Below the pieces are notes generated by a model. That model was not told the DNA's origin and did not search any database. It saw nothing but the letters and a program-made list of their open reading frames with translations. The position numbers and the translations under genes are program-made. A stretch of 64,000 bases of DNA, from positions 1 through 64,000 of the forward strand of contig NZ_JANZKJ010000011.1 of the NCBI RefSeq assembly GCF_025642975.1, written 5' to 3'. Shown piece after piece: positions 53,323 to 62,216 of this stretch. The number at the start of each line of letters is the position of its first letter. Position 1 is the stretch's first letter. The stretch is from Pseudomonas sp. RIT-PI-S (GTDB lineage: Bacteria; Pseudomonadota; Gammaproteobacteria; Pseudomonadales; Pseudomonadaceae).

Positions 53323-54597
53323 ATGGGGACGGCAACGGTGATGACAGCAAAACCACAGAGCGGCCGCGCCTGGCGCGAAACCCAGGGCCCGCGACCACTC
53401 GACGGCGTTGGGGCGTTTGCCGCTGGCGCAACCGGCATTGTGGTCTGTGCGTTACCTGGCCTGGACCGCGAGCAACTCTGCGCGTTGCTTGACAGCGGCC
53501 AGGGTCGCGATTACCAGTTGATCGAGCCGGGAGAACTTTACCCTGCACTGGAACGCGGGGCCGACCTGGTTATCACCACCAGCGAGACGCTGGCCTGCGG
53601 CGACCTCGCGCCGATGCAGGCTTGGCTTGAAACCCAACCCCATTGGTCGGACCTGCCCGTTCTGGTACTGACTGCAGCGACTGGCGGTCGACGCTTGCCA
53701 CCCCCTCCCTCATTGCTGGCCTTTGGGAACGTGCGCCTGCTGCAGCGGCCCTACCACCCTGCCTCGCTGGAAGTGTTGATCGAATCAAGCCTCAACAGCC
53801 GGCTCAAGCAGTATGCCCTTCGCGACAAGCTGCGCGCCCAGTGCCCTGAAGGCACGGCCGGGCAAGGCGACTGTTGCGAATCGCCCACCCGCCTGGAAGC
53901 GGTTGGCCGCCTAACCGGCGGTATCGCCCAGGACTTCAACAACCTGCTCACCGGCATCATGGGCGGCCTCGAGATGATTCGGCGTCGCGTTGCCAACGGC
54001 CAACATGCCAGGCTCGATAGCTTGCTGGATGTAGCCGTGAATTCGACCCAGCGCGCCTCCCAGCTCACACACCGCTTGCTGGCGTTCGCCCGCCGGCAAA
54101 CCCTCGACGCCCGCGTGCTGGACGTCAACGGCCTGATAGAAGCGGCGCTCGGGCTGCTGGGGCGCAGCCTCAATGGCAAGATTGCACTGCAGTTCCGCCC
54201 GGCCGGTGAACTCTGGCTTGCCTGCCTGGATCCGAGCCAACTCGAAAGCGCGCTGCTCAACCTGGTGATCAACGCAGGGGATGCGATGCCTAATGGTGGC
54301 CGGCTGTTGATTGAAACGGCCAACCGCACGATCGAAGACGACGAGCCCGGGCTGAGCCTGGCGTTGGCAGCTGGGGACTATGTCGTTATCGCAGTACAGG
54401 ACGACGGTTGCGGCATGAGCCATGACACCCTGGAACGCGCGTTTGACCCCTTCTTCACCACTAAACCCGTGGGCCTTGGCACGGGCCTCGGGTTATCCAT
54501 GGTCTATGGGTTTGCGCGCCAATCGGGCGGGCACGTCACGCTGCGCAGCGAAACAGGGCGTGGCAGCCGCGTGGAAATGTACTTCCCCCGGGCTTGA
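53323..54597 (+). CDS. histidine kinase-like protein with Gln in place of the phospho-acceptor His
   Basis: This is a 424-residue soluble protein. The N-terminal 150 residues resemble a degenerate receiver (VVCALPGLDREQL...DLVITTSE...LLQRPYHPASLEVLI). A HisKA-like domain follows with LEAVGRLTGGIAQDFNNLLTG, where Gln203 (codon CAG at 53929) stands where family members have His (GGxAHDFNNLL). The HATPase is intact: NLVINAGDAMPNGG, DDGCGMS, GLGTGLGLSMVYGFARQSGG. It may be an inactive kinase, a phosphatase or an allosteric partner of other kinases here. Starts at 53323 or 53341 are possible; neither has a strong ribosome site. It is convergent with the single-receiver gene. Confidence 0.85.
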   Translation: MGTATVMTAKPQSGRAWRETQGPRPLDGVGAFAAGATGIVVCALPGLDREQLCALLDSGQGRDYQLIEPGELYPALERGADLVITTSETLACGDLAPMQAWLETQPHWSDLPVLVLTAATGGRRLPPPPSLLAFGNVRLLQRPYHPASLEVLIESSLNSRLKQYALRDKLRAQCPEGTAGQGDCCESPTRLEAVGRLTGGIAQDFNNLLTGIMGGLEMIRRRVANGQHARLDSLLDVAVNSTQRASQLTHRLLAFARRQTLDARVLDVNGLIEAALGLLGRSLNGKIALQFRPAGELWLACLDPSQLESALLNLVINAGDAMPNGGRLLIETANRTIEDDEPGLSLALAAGDYVVIAVQDDGCGMSHDTLERAFDPFFTTKPVGLGTGLGLSMVYGFARQSGGHVTLRSETGRGSRVEMYFPRA

Positions 54598-54604
54598 GCC
54601 CGCC

Positions 54605-54982
54605 TTAAACGAGCTCTCGCAGAATGGCCTTGTTCAGGTCATCGAACAGGAATGGCTTTGCCACGATGGTTGCGGTTTTCGCGATGGGATGAATGCATTC
54701 GCGGATTTCCATCGGGTAACCGCTGATAAAGATGACCTTCAGGTCTGGCCGCAGCTTCACCGCGGGCTCGGCGATGTCCACGCCCGAGAACGGCCCTTGC
54801 AGCTGAAAATCTGTGATCATCAGGTCCAGGTGCGGCTTGGTCGCCAGGATTTCGAAGGCCTTGACCCCGTTCTCTGCCTCCAGCACGTGGTAACCCTGGT
54901 CCTGCAAGTGGTCATGCAGCAGCTGCCGGATAATGTCGTCGTCCTCGACGATCAGCACTACGTCTTGCGCGTCTCCGCTCAT
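54605..54982 (-). CDS. single-domain response regulator
   Basis: This is a 125-residue stand-alone receiver. It has acidic IVEDDDIIRQL, phospho-Asp in LMITDFQLQG, and Lys in IVAKPFLFDDL. FISGYPMEIREC carries the switch Ser. It follows the REC-kinase gene by 64 bases on the same strand and overlaps none. The ATG at 54982 (MSGDAQD) is preferred; one 12 codons upstream is possible. Likely the end of the phosphorelay of this cluster, perhaps facing the convergent Gln-kinase-like gene. Confidence 0.85.
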   Translation of the reverse strand: MSGDAQDVVLIVEDDDIIRQLLHDHLQDQGYHVLEAENGVKAFEILATKPHLDLMITDFQLQGPFSGVDIAEPAVKLRPDLKVIFISGYPMEIRECIHPIAKTATIVAKPFLFDDLNKAILRELV

Positions 54983-55046
54983 CTTGTTGCCTATACCGTA
55001 TTTTGTTGGGCTGCCCATGTGACCTCGGGCGCCGGAAGAGGTTGCG

Positions 55047-56246
55047 TCATTGAGCGGGGCATGCCCGGCGAGGTAGATGAACGCTGAACAGCGCCCCCTC
55101 TCCCAGCTGGCTTTGTACGGTTATGCGCCCGCCATGGGCCGAGACGATCTGCTCGGAAATGAACAAGCCCAGCCCAAGGCCCGCGATGCCATGGCGGTTC
55201 GATGCACGCTCGAACTGCAGGAAGATCCGTCGCTGATCTTCCTCGCTGATGCCCACGCCGTGATCGCGCACATGCACGCACGCCCACTCTGGCCCCGCCT
55301 CCACGGATACCTCGATAGCGCCTTTGCCGCCATAGCGCAGCGCGTTGGTTAGCAGGTTGGCGACCACCTGCTCGATGCGAAACTCGTCCCAGTCTCCCGC
55401 CACCGGCTCCCCGGCGCTGAATTCGATGGACATGCCGGCATTGGCCGCCTGAGGCATGAAGCGGTCGACCACGTTGCCGACCAGTTGCGTCAGGTCAAAG
55501 CGGCCGGGGCGAATCGACAGCTTGCCGGTACGGATGCGGGAGACGTCGAGCATGTCTTCGATCAAGCGGATCAGGCTTTGGATCTGCCGCTCGTCGCGCT
55601 CGACCATCCCGCGCATCTTGTCCAGCGTGAAGGCGCTGGCGTTGCCCTTGGCGACGTGCATCTTGCGCAGCTGGGTTTCTAGGATCAAGCCGTTGAGGGG
55701 CGTGCGGACCTCATGGGACACCACGGACATGAAGTCGTCGCGCATGCGCACGGCGTGCTCGAGTTCGTGCTGGGTGGCCTGCAGACGTTCGAGCAAGGCT
55801 TCTTGCTGCTTGCGGCTACGCTCCAGCGCTTCAAGCTGCTCATTGAGGGTTTTGCGCTGGCGGTAGAGGTCCACGAACACGGTGACCTTGCTCTTCACCG
55901 CCAGGGTATCCAGCGGCTTTTGCAGAAAGTCCACCGCCCCGGTTTCATAGCCCTTGAAGGCGTAATTGAGTTCGCGGCCGGCGGCGGACACGAACACGAT
56001 CGGAATGTGTTTGGTTTTTTCCGTGCTGCGCATCAGCTCGGCCAGTTCGAACCCGTTCATGCCGGGCATCTGGACGTCGAGGATGGCCAGGGCGAATTCG
56101 TGTTGCAGCAACAATGACAGCGCTTCGTCCGCGGAGAGCGCTTTATACACTTCGCGATCGCCTCGGCTGATCAACGCCTCCAGTGCCAGGAGGTTTTCCG
56201 GCAGGTCGTCGACGATGAGCAGCTTGGCGGGGCTTTGACTTAACAT
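55047..56246 (-). CDS. receiver-histidine kinase hybrid (REC-HK)
   Basis: This is a 399-residue soluble protein. An N-terminal receiver (LLIVDDLPENL, phospho-Asp in LAILDVQMPGMNG, Lys in VDFLQKPLDTL) is joined by a coiled coil (about 130-170, RQRKTLNEQLEALERSRKQQ) to HisKA with His178 in SVVSHEVRTPLNG and an HATPase ending GLGLGLFISEQIVSAHGG. It overlaps the CheB-like gene by 7 bases and reads on the same strand, so it is part of the large CheR/CheB unit. Such REC-HK proteins often pass phosphate between two-component layers. Confidence 0.92.
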   Translation of the reverse strand: MLSQSPAKLLIVDDLPENLLALEALISRGDREVYKALSADEALSLLLQHEFALAILDVQMPGMNGFELAELMRSTEKTKHIPIVFVSAAGRELNYAFKGYETGAVDFLQKPLDTLAVKSKVTVFVDLYRQRKTLNEQLEALERSRKQQEALLERLQATQHELEHAVRMRDDFMSVVSHEVRTPLNGLILETQLRKMHVAKGNASAFTLDKMRGMVERDERQIQSLIRLIEDMLDVSRIRTGKLSIRPGRFDLTQLVGNVVDRFMPQAANAGMSIEFSAGEPVAGDWDEFRIEQVVANLLTNALRYGGKGAIEVSVEAGPEWACVHVRDHGVGISEEDQRRIFLQFERASNRHGIAGLGLGLFISEQIVSAHGGRITVQSQLGEGALFSVHLPRRACPAQ

Positions 56247-56818
56247 TTGCCAGTTTCCAGATCAGCGAGCAGCTCGCCGATGCCATGCAAGGTAAGGATA
56301 TGATCGGGCTGCAGCAATTCGAGGGCCGCCTGGGGCATGGTGGCAACCTTGGCCTCGGCCGGGTCTTGCACCACCGTCAGGCCACCGGCCTGCTGGATCG
56401 CGGCCAAGCCACTGGCGCCATCCTGGCTGGCCCCGGTCATCAGCACACCGGCCAGCCCCGCGCCATAGGCGTCGGCGGCAGAGTCGAACAATACGTCGAT
56501 CGACGGCCGGGAAAAGTGCACGCGCGGCTCCAGGCTCAGTGAAAAACTATGGTCGCGCTCGATGGACAGGTGATAGCTGGGCCCCGCTACATAGATGATC
56601 CCGCGCTCCATCACGGCCTTGTCCTGAGCCTCGCGCACCGGGCGCCGCAGCCGACGCTCGAACACCGTCGAGAGTTCGCTCTGGCGCCCTTCAGGCAGGT
56701 GCAGAATGGCAACCACCGGCAGGCTGAAGGCAGCCGGCAGGGCGCTGAATACCGTTAGCAAGGCCTCGACCCCTCCGGCTGACGCACCGAGCACCACTGC
56801 TTCACAGGCATGCCTCAT
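56240..56818 (-). CDS. stand-alone CheB-type methylesterase domain
   Basis: This is a 192-residue CheB catalytic domain without the usual receiver. The triad is visible: Ser in LGASAGGVEAL, His in ILHLPEGRQ, and Asp in MTGASQDGASG. CheB removes methyl groups from, or deamidates, chemoreceptor glutamates. The ATG at 56818 is 13 bases after the CheR stop. No chemoreceptor gene is in the window, so its target may be a non-standard protein such as one of the neighbouring kinases. Coupled to the REC-kinase gene by a 7-base overlap. Confidence 0.9.
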   Translation of the reverse strand: MRHACEAVVLGASAGGVEALLTVFSALPAAFSLPVVAILHLPEGRQSELSTVFERRLRRPVREAQDKAVMERGIIYVAGPSYHLSIERDHSFSLSLEPRVHFSRPSIDVLFDSAADAYGAGLAGVLMTGASQDGASGLAAIQQAGGLTVVQDPAEAKVATMPQAALELLQPDHILTLHGIGELLADLETGKC

Positions 56819-56831
56819 GGCCGCGGCCCTT

Positions 56832-57692
56832 TCATAGTTTTCGATAGATCCGCTCCTGCCGGGACAGCGTTTCAAAGCGGTCGGCATAAGCAGAAAAGTC
56901 CATGGTTTCCTTCGCCCCAAGCATCAGGAAACCGCGGTGGCAAAGCGATTCATGGAACAGCCCAAAGGCCCGATCCTGCAGGTTTTTATTGAAGTAAATC
57001 AATACGTTGCGGCAGGTGATCATGTGCGTCTCGGAAAACACGCTGTCCGTGGCCAGGCTATGGTCGGCAAAGGTCACGTTCTCGCGCAGGGTGCTGTCGA
57101 GGATCGCGTGGTCGTACGCGGCGGTGTAGTAGTCGGAGAAGCTGCGTTTGCCGCCGGCCCGGTGGTAGTTCTCCGTATAGGTACGGATGGCTTCCAGCGA
57201 ATAGATCCCCTGCTTGGCGCGCTCCAGTGAGGTCGGGTTGATATCGGTCGCATAGATAAGCGTGCGCTCCAGTAGCCCTTCCTCACGCAGCAGGATCGCC
57301 AGGGAGTACACCTCTTCCCCGGTGCTGCAGCCGGCGATCCATAACTTCAGCGACGGGTAGGTTTTCAGCAACGGCACCACGTCCCGGCGAATGGCGAGGA
57401 AATGCTCCGGGTCCCGGAACATTTCACTGACCGGAATCGTCAGGCACTGCAGCAACTCGGTAAAGATCCCCGGCTCGTGGAGAACGCGCTCCTGCAAGGC
57501 AGACACGTTCCGGCACTCGAACTGACGTACCGCATGAAGCACCCGGCGCTTGATGGACGCGCCGGAATAATCACGAAAGTCGTAGCTGTACTTAAGGTAA
57601 ATCGCCTCGATCAGCAGCCGGATCTCGATATCCAGGGTTCGCTCGACGGTCATCGACGCCGCACCGGTAGGGCGATCCTGTAGGTCTTGCAC
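56832..57692 (-). CDS. CheR-type methyltransferase
   Basis: This is a 286-residue SAM-dependent protein-glutamate methyltransferase. The N-terminal all-helical part (LLIEAIYLKYSYDFRDYSGASIKRRV) is followed by the catalytic domain with LKLWIAGCSTGEEVYSLAI (SAM site), IYATDINPTSLERAKQG, and ITCRNVLIYFNK. It is coupled to CheB. Start options: GTG at 57692, immediately after the stop of the large hybrid kinase, or ATG at 57653 (MTVERTLD). The GTG has a GGAG 10 bases before and is used here. As with CheB, the natural substrate is unclear because there is no receptor nearby. Confidence 0.92.
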   Translation of the reverse strand: MQDLQDRPTGAASMTVERTLDIEIRLLIEAIYLKYSYDFRDYSGASIKRRVLHAVRQFECRNVSALQERVLHEPGIFTELLQCLTIPVSEMFRDPEHFLAIRRDVVPLLKTYPSLKLWIAGCSTGEEVYSLAILLREEGLLERTLIYATDINPTSLERAKQGIYSLEAIRTYTENYHRAGGKRSFSDYYTAAYDHAILDSTLRENVTFADHSLATDSVFSETHMITCRNVLIYFNKNLQDRAFGLFHESLCHRGFLMLGAKETMDFSAYADRFETLSRQERIYRKL

Positions 57693-57694
57693 AC

Positions 57695-60600
57695 TCAAAT
57701 CCGCTCCAGTTGTGGCAACCACACGCGTATCAGGGAAAACAGCCGGTCAAGCTCGATGGGCTTGGCCAGGTAATCGTTGGCGCCGGCATTGAGGCAGCGC
57801 TCCTGGTCGTCCTTCATCGCCTTGGCGGTAACCGCAATGATCGGCAGCTTGCGCCAGCGAGGGTCCTTGCGGATTTCCCGGGTGGCTTCGAAGCCGTCCA
57901 TCTCAGGCATCATCACATCCATCAGCACCAGGTCGATCTCCTCGACCGTATTGAGCCGGTCGATGGCCTCCCGACCATTACGGCCGATCTCCACCACGGC
58001 GCCCTTTTGCTCCAGCGCGCTGGTCAGCGCGAAGATATTGCGCACGTCGTCGTCGACCACCAGGATCTTGCGACCCTCGAACACCTTGTCCCGGCTGCGG
58101 GCCGTCTTGAGCATCTTTTGCCGCTCATGGGACAGCTGCGATTCAACCTTGTGCAGGAACAGGGTCACCTCATCGAGCAACCGTTCTGGCGAGCGCGCCC
58201 CCTTGATGATGATCGAGCGGGAATACTTGAGCAGCTCGGCTTCTTCTTCGCGGGTGAGGTTGCGCCCGGTGTACACGATGACTGGCGGGAACGACCGAAT
58301 CTCATCCGTAGACATGCGCTTGAGCAAATCGTTGCCGAGCATGTCTGGAAGTTTCAGGTCGATGATCATGCAGTCGTAGATGTTCTCCCGCAGCAGGTCC
58401 AGCGCCTCCTGGGCAAAGCCCACCGCGGTGATTTCAATATCCTCGTCGCCGATCAGGCGGGCGATGCTGTCGCGCTGCAGGTCGTCATCCTCGACCAGCA
58501 GGATGTGCTTGAGCTTCTGCGTCAGCTTGGCCTCCAGGCGCGCGAACACAGACTTGAGCTCTTCGCGGGACGTAGGCTTGACCGCGTACCCAACGGCACC
58601 CATGTGCATCGCGGCTTCGACGCGGTCTTCGACCGAAATCACATGCACCGGAATATGCCGCGTGGCCGGCTGTTCCTTGAGCCGCTGCAGCACCGTCAGG
58701 CCCGAATGGTCGGGCAGGCGCATATCCAGCAGGATCGCATCCGGCACGAACTGCTCGGCGAGGTTGAAGCCCTCGTCGGCGCCGTGCGCTACCAGGCAGC
58801 GGTAGTCCAGCTCGTTGGCGAGGTCGTAAAGGATCCGGGCGAAGCTTGGTTCATCTTCGATCACCAGGATGCAACGCTGGCCCGAAGGTGCTAGCTCGCG
58901 GTCATCGGGGAAGCTTGCGATACGCACCGTGGAAGACGCCGGAATGGGCTTGGCCACCGGCGCGGGCGCTGCAGCCACGGCCGGCATGGCGTTGGCGACG
59001 ATTCGCGGGGCACCGCTGGTGTGCACCGCCCCAGGCTCGTAGTTTTCCGGGAGCACCAGGGTGAAGGTGCTGCCCTGGCCGAGGGCACTGGTCACGCTGA
59101 TCGCGCCGCCGAGCAGCGCCGCCAGGTCACGAGAAATCGACAGCCCCAGGCCAGTACCCCCGTAACGGCGGCTGGTAGTGCCATCGGCCTGGCGGAAGGC
59201 TTCGAAGATGATCTGCTGCTGGTCTGGGGCGATGCCTATGCCGGAATCGCGAACGATGAAGGCAATGTTGTTCTCGCCCTCGCGAGCGATGGTCAGGCTG
59301 ACCTGGCCCTGTTCGGTGAATTTCAGCGCGTTGGACAGCAGGTTCTTGACGATCTGTTCGACGCGCTGGCGGTCGGTGAACAACGCCTTGGGCGCCTGAT
59401 CGTCGACCCGTACCTGGAAGTCGATCCCTTTGTTGGAGGCCAATGGCTGGAACAGCACCCGCAAGCTATCGGCCAGGCGTTGCACATTGGTGTTTTCCGG
59501 GCGAACGTCGAGCTTGCCCGCCTCCACCTTGGAAATGTCCAGAATGTCGTTGATCAGGTTCAGCAGGTCGTTGCCCGCCGAATAGATGGACTCGGCAAAC
59601 TTGACCTGGTCGGCGCTGAGGTTGCCCTCTGGGTTTTCGGCCAGCAGTTTGGCCAGGATCAGCGAGCTATTGAGCGGCGTGCGCAGCTCGTGGGACATGT
59701 TGGCGAGGAATTCGGACTTGTAGCGGCTCGAGCGCTGCAGTTCATCGGCCCGCTCCTCGAGCTGGATCTGTGCCTGCTCCAGGGCATCGCGCTGGCTGGC
59801 CAGGGCATCGGTGCGTTCAGCGAGCTGTTCGTTGGTTTGCTCCAGCTCCGCTTGCTGGGTTTCCAAGTACGCCTGGGACTCTTTCAACACCCGCGACTGC
59901 TCTTCGAGCTCCTCGTTGGCAGTCTTGAGTTCTTCCTGCTGCACCTGCAGCTCTTCGTTGAGTTGCTGGGTCTCGGCAAGCACTTCCTGCAAGCGCTGAC
60001 GGTAACGTGCGGCCTCCACCGAGGTACCGACGTTGCCGGCGATCAGGTCGAGGAACGCTATGTCCCGCTCGCCCAGCGGGCGCAGGAAGCCCAGCTCGAT
60101 GACCGCGTTGACTTGTCCGTCATTGAGCGCCGGCACAACGACCACGCTTCTAGGCAACCCTTCACCCAGGCCGGAGCTGACCTTGAAGTAATTTTCCGGC
60201 ACCGCGTCGAGGCGATGCAGCCGCCCCTGCTGCGCTACTTGCCCGACGATACCGTCCGCGCCGCGCACTACATGGTCGCGACCTTCCTGCTCGCGCGAGA
60301 ATCCATAGGTCGAAACCCTGCGCAGGTTGCTCTGCTCATCGCGTACGTAAAGTGCGCCGAGCACGCAGCCCAGGTACTGGGAAAAGAACTTCAGCACGTT
60401 ATTGCCCAGGGTTTGCACGGTCAGTTGCCCCAGCACTTGCTCGGCAAGCTCGGTCTGCCCGGTGCGCAGCCAGGCCTGGGCCTCCAGGCGCTCGGCGCTG
60501 CGATTCTGCGCTTCGAGGATGTCACCGTACTGGTCCGACAGGTTAAGCAGGTCGCGGCGGCCGCGATACGCGAGCAAGCCGCTGAGCACAAGCACGAAGG

Positions 60601-61183
60601 TGAAATACAGGATCACCGCCAGCCAGGTCGTGCGGGTGACCTCCTCGCTGCGCTGGATCCGCAATTGCTGCTCCATGGCCACGAACGCGTCGAACTCGGT
60701 GCGGATCTCGTCCGTCAGGCGCTTGCCCCGCCCGGCTTGCACGGCGCTTCGGTAATCCAGGCCTTGCCGGCGCATGGCGATCATCTCGGCGCCGAACTGG
60801 TTCCAGGAGTCCTGCAACGCCTCCAGCCGGGTGGCCCGATCGACCTGCGCGGGGTTGTCCGATACCAGTTGCTTGAGCCCCTCGAGTTCCGAGCGGATAC
60901 GCGGCTTCGCCACTTCATAAGGGTCGAGGAAGTGCTCATCGCCGGTCAGCAGGAACCCGCGCATGCCGGTTTCCATGTCGATGGAGAGCTTGACTGCCTC
61001 GTTGGCGTTATTGATCACCCGGTCGGTGTGATCCACCCAACCTATGACCGACATCAGATAGCTGAGCAGCGCGGCGAATACCATAACGCTGATGACGCCT
61101 ACCCCTAGGGGCAGCGCAACGTTGCGCATCAGGATCTTGCGGAAAGCGGACTCATCGAGGGAGAAAGGTTTGGTCATATCCAT
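57695..61183 (-). CDS. CHASE3-GAF hybrid histidine kinase with three receivers
   Basis: This is a 1162-residue membrane kinase. It has a first helix (NVALPLGVGVISVMVFAALLSYL), a periplasmic CHASE3 domain (about 40-180, ANEAVKLSIDMETGMRGFLLTGDE), a second helix (about 185-205, TWLAVILYFTFVLVLSGLLAY), a GAF domain (about 240-390), a long coiled coil (about 395-490), HisKA with His498 in NMSHELRTPLNSS, HATPase (GGTGLGLSISRDLAALLGG), then three receivers with phospho-Asp in ILLDMRLPDHSG, MIIDLKLPDMLG and LVLMDVMMPEMDG. It leads the CheR-CheB-REC-HK-REC unit on the minus strand. The many receivers imply several outputs or inputs. The ligand is unknown. Confidence 0.94.
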   Translation of the reverse strand: MDMTKPFSLDESAFRKILMRNVALPLGVGVISVMVFAALLSYLMSVIGWVDHTDRVINNANEAVKLSIDMETGMRGFLLTGDEHFLDPYEVAKPRIRSELEGLKQLVSDNPAQVDRATRLEALQDSWNQFGAEMIAMRRQGLDYRSAVQAGRGKRLTDEIRTEFDAFVAMEQQLRIQRSEEVTRTTWLAVILYFTFVLVLSGLLAYRGRRDLLNLSDQYGDILEAQNRSAERLEAQAWLRTGQTELAEQVLGQLTVQTLGNNVLKFFSQYLGCVLGALYVRDEQSNLRRVSTYGFSREQEGRDHVVRGADGIVGQVAQQGRLHRLDAVPENYFKVSSGLGEGLPRSVVVVPALNDGQVNAVIELGFLRPLGERDIAFLDLIAGNVGTSVEAARYRQRLQEVLAETQQLNEELQVQQEELKTANEELEEQSRVLKESQAYLETQQAELEQTNEQLAERTDALASQRDALEQAQIQLEERADELQRSSRYKSEFLANMSHELRTPLNSSLILAKLLAENPEGNLSADQVKFAESIYSAGNDLLNLINDILDISKVEAGKLDVRPENTNVQRLADSLRVLFQPLASNKGIDFQVRVDDQAPKALFTDRQRVEQIVKNLLSNALKFTEQGQVSLTIAREGENNIAFIVRDSGIGIAPDQQQIIFEAFRQADGTTSRRYGGTGLGLSISRDLAALLGGAISVTSALGQGSTFTLVLPENYEPGAVHTSGAPRIVANAMPAVAAAPAPVAKPIPASSTVRIASFPDDRELAPSGQRCILVIEDEPSFARILYDLANELDYRCLVAHGADEGFNLAEQFVPDAILLDMRLPDHSGLTVLQRLKEQPATRHIPVHVISVEDRVEAAMHMGAVGYAVKPTSREELKSVFARLEAKLTQKLKHILLVEDDDLQRDSIARLIGDEDIEITAVGFAQEALDLLRENIYDCMIIDLKLPDMLGNDLLKRMSTDEIRSFPPVIVYTGRNLTREEEAELLKYSRSIIIKGARSPERLLDEVTLFLHKVESQLSHERQKMLKTARSRDKVFEGRKILVVDDDVRNIFALTSALEQKGAVVEIGRNGREAIDRLNTVEEIDLVLMDVMMPEMDGFEATREIRKDPRWRKLPIIAVTAKAMKDDQERCLNAGANDYLAKPIELDRLFSLIRVWLPQLERI

Positions 61184-61418
61184 GGCCTGGCTGGGGTCAA
61201 CTGCGGAAGTCTGCCGGAAATTTTACAACGGGTCCTGTTTCCTTGACCGCGCCGCGGAAATTTCTTAATCGGGTGCTGAAATTGACGTAGGATACCCACC
61301 CTGCGAGGACGTTCCCCCCCAGCGCATTTTTTTCTTCGCGCAAGCGCGTGCCGCCGCTTGCCCGGGCGCGTCAGCCATGGCCTTTGCGGCGCTCTTCATC
61401 TACCGACGGAATGTATTC

Positions 61419-61805
61419 ATGCCTTCATCCGACAACTCCACGATTCTCGTGGTCGAGGACGACGACATCGTCCGCATGCTGATGGTCGATATCCTCGAGG
61501 AGCTCGACTACCGGGTGCTCGAGGCAGCGGGCTGGGATTCGGCCATCTCAGCGCTGCAAAGCGACACCGGTATCGACCTGCTGATCACCGATGTGGGGCT
61601 GTGCGACACCGCCAATCGAACCGGCCTCGAGCTTGTAGTCGAGGCGCAGAAGTTGCGCCCGTCCATTCCAGTGCTGGTTGCGAGCGGCTATGGCAGCAGC
61701 CTCGATCTGCCACAGGGCGCGCAGCTCCTCCCCAAGCCATTCAACCTCGACAAGCTCCGCGAGACCGTCAACGCACTGGTCCCTCAGCGCGCGGCACGCT
61801 CCTAA
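61419..61805 (+). CDS. single-domain response regulator, divergent from the large kinase
   Basis: This is a 128-residue receiver: ILVVEDDDIVRMLMVDIL, phospho-Asp in LLITDVGLCD, VLVASGYGSS, and Lys in QLLPKPFNLDKL. It resembles the CheY-like receivers of soluble HK/RR pairs. I use the ATG at 61419 (MPSSDNST) rather than the upstream MAFAAL, which lacks family sequence. It is divergent from the large hybrid kinase and about 235 bases away, so probably a separately transcribed member of the same phosphorelay. Confidence 0.85.
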   Translation: MPSSDNSTILVVEDDDIVRMLMVDILEELDYRVLEAAGWDSAISALQSDTGIDLLITDVGLCDTANRTGLELVVEAQKLRPSIPVLVASGYGSSLDLPQGAQLLPKPFNLDKLRETVNALVPQRAARS

Positions 61806-62216
61806 TAATCTTGTACAGGGTATGCACACACTGCCTACCCTTCCACCACAATTGCCCCGCCCGGGGATTTTCGAAAAATTGCAATTGGCCAGCACCCAAA
61901 CTGCCCGCCTAGTTGTAAGACAACCATTTCAGGAAAGTCGCCTGGGTGCCTTGCATTGTCACTTAGAGAGATGACCGGCCGGTCTTCTAACTAGTCTCAA
62001 CTGATTGATTTTCAAGGCTTTTAAGTAGAATTTAGACTTGTAATGAAAATTTCAATTCGCTCTTGAATATCCTTACTTCGAACGACTTGTTCTAACTCCT
62101 GATCAATGTATTGAACCTGTCCGTTTTTTTATCTTAGAGCCTTGGATCCGTCACGTTTCCCCTCTACACTCTCGTAGGAATTTTCTTATACAACCTCACT
62201 ACATGAGGGAGAGGCC
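61806..62216. promoter_or_regulatory. AT-richer 410-base intergenic region with a 12-bp palindrome
   Basis: No gene is seen. GACCGGCCGGTC at 61973-61984 is a perfect 12-bp palindrome, flanked by AGAT and TTCT, typical of TetR-type operators. Much of 62020-62170 is AT-rich compared with the surrounding genome. A good ribosome site (GAGGGAGAGG) ends the region just before the RpiR gene. The function of the palindrome is unknown. Confidence 0.5.

Noticed and set aside
59021..61108. 695-residue plus-strand open frame across the large hybrid kinase
   Set aside because: Complement of a well-defined kinase gene with all domains in order on the minus strand; no family pattern in the plus frame.
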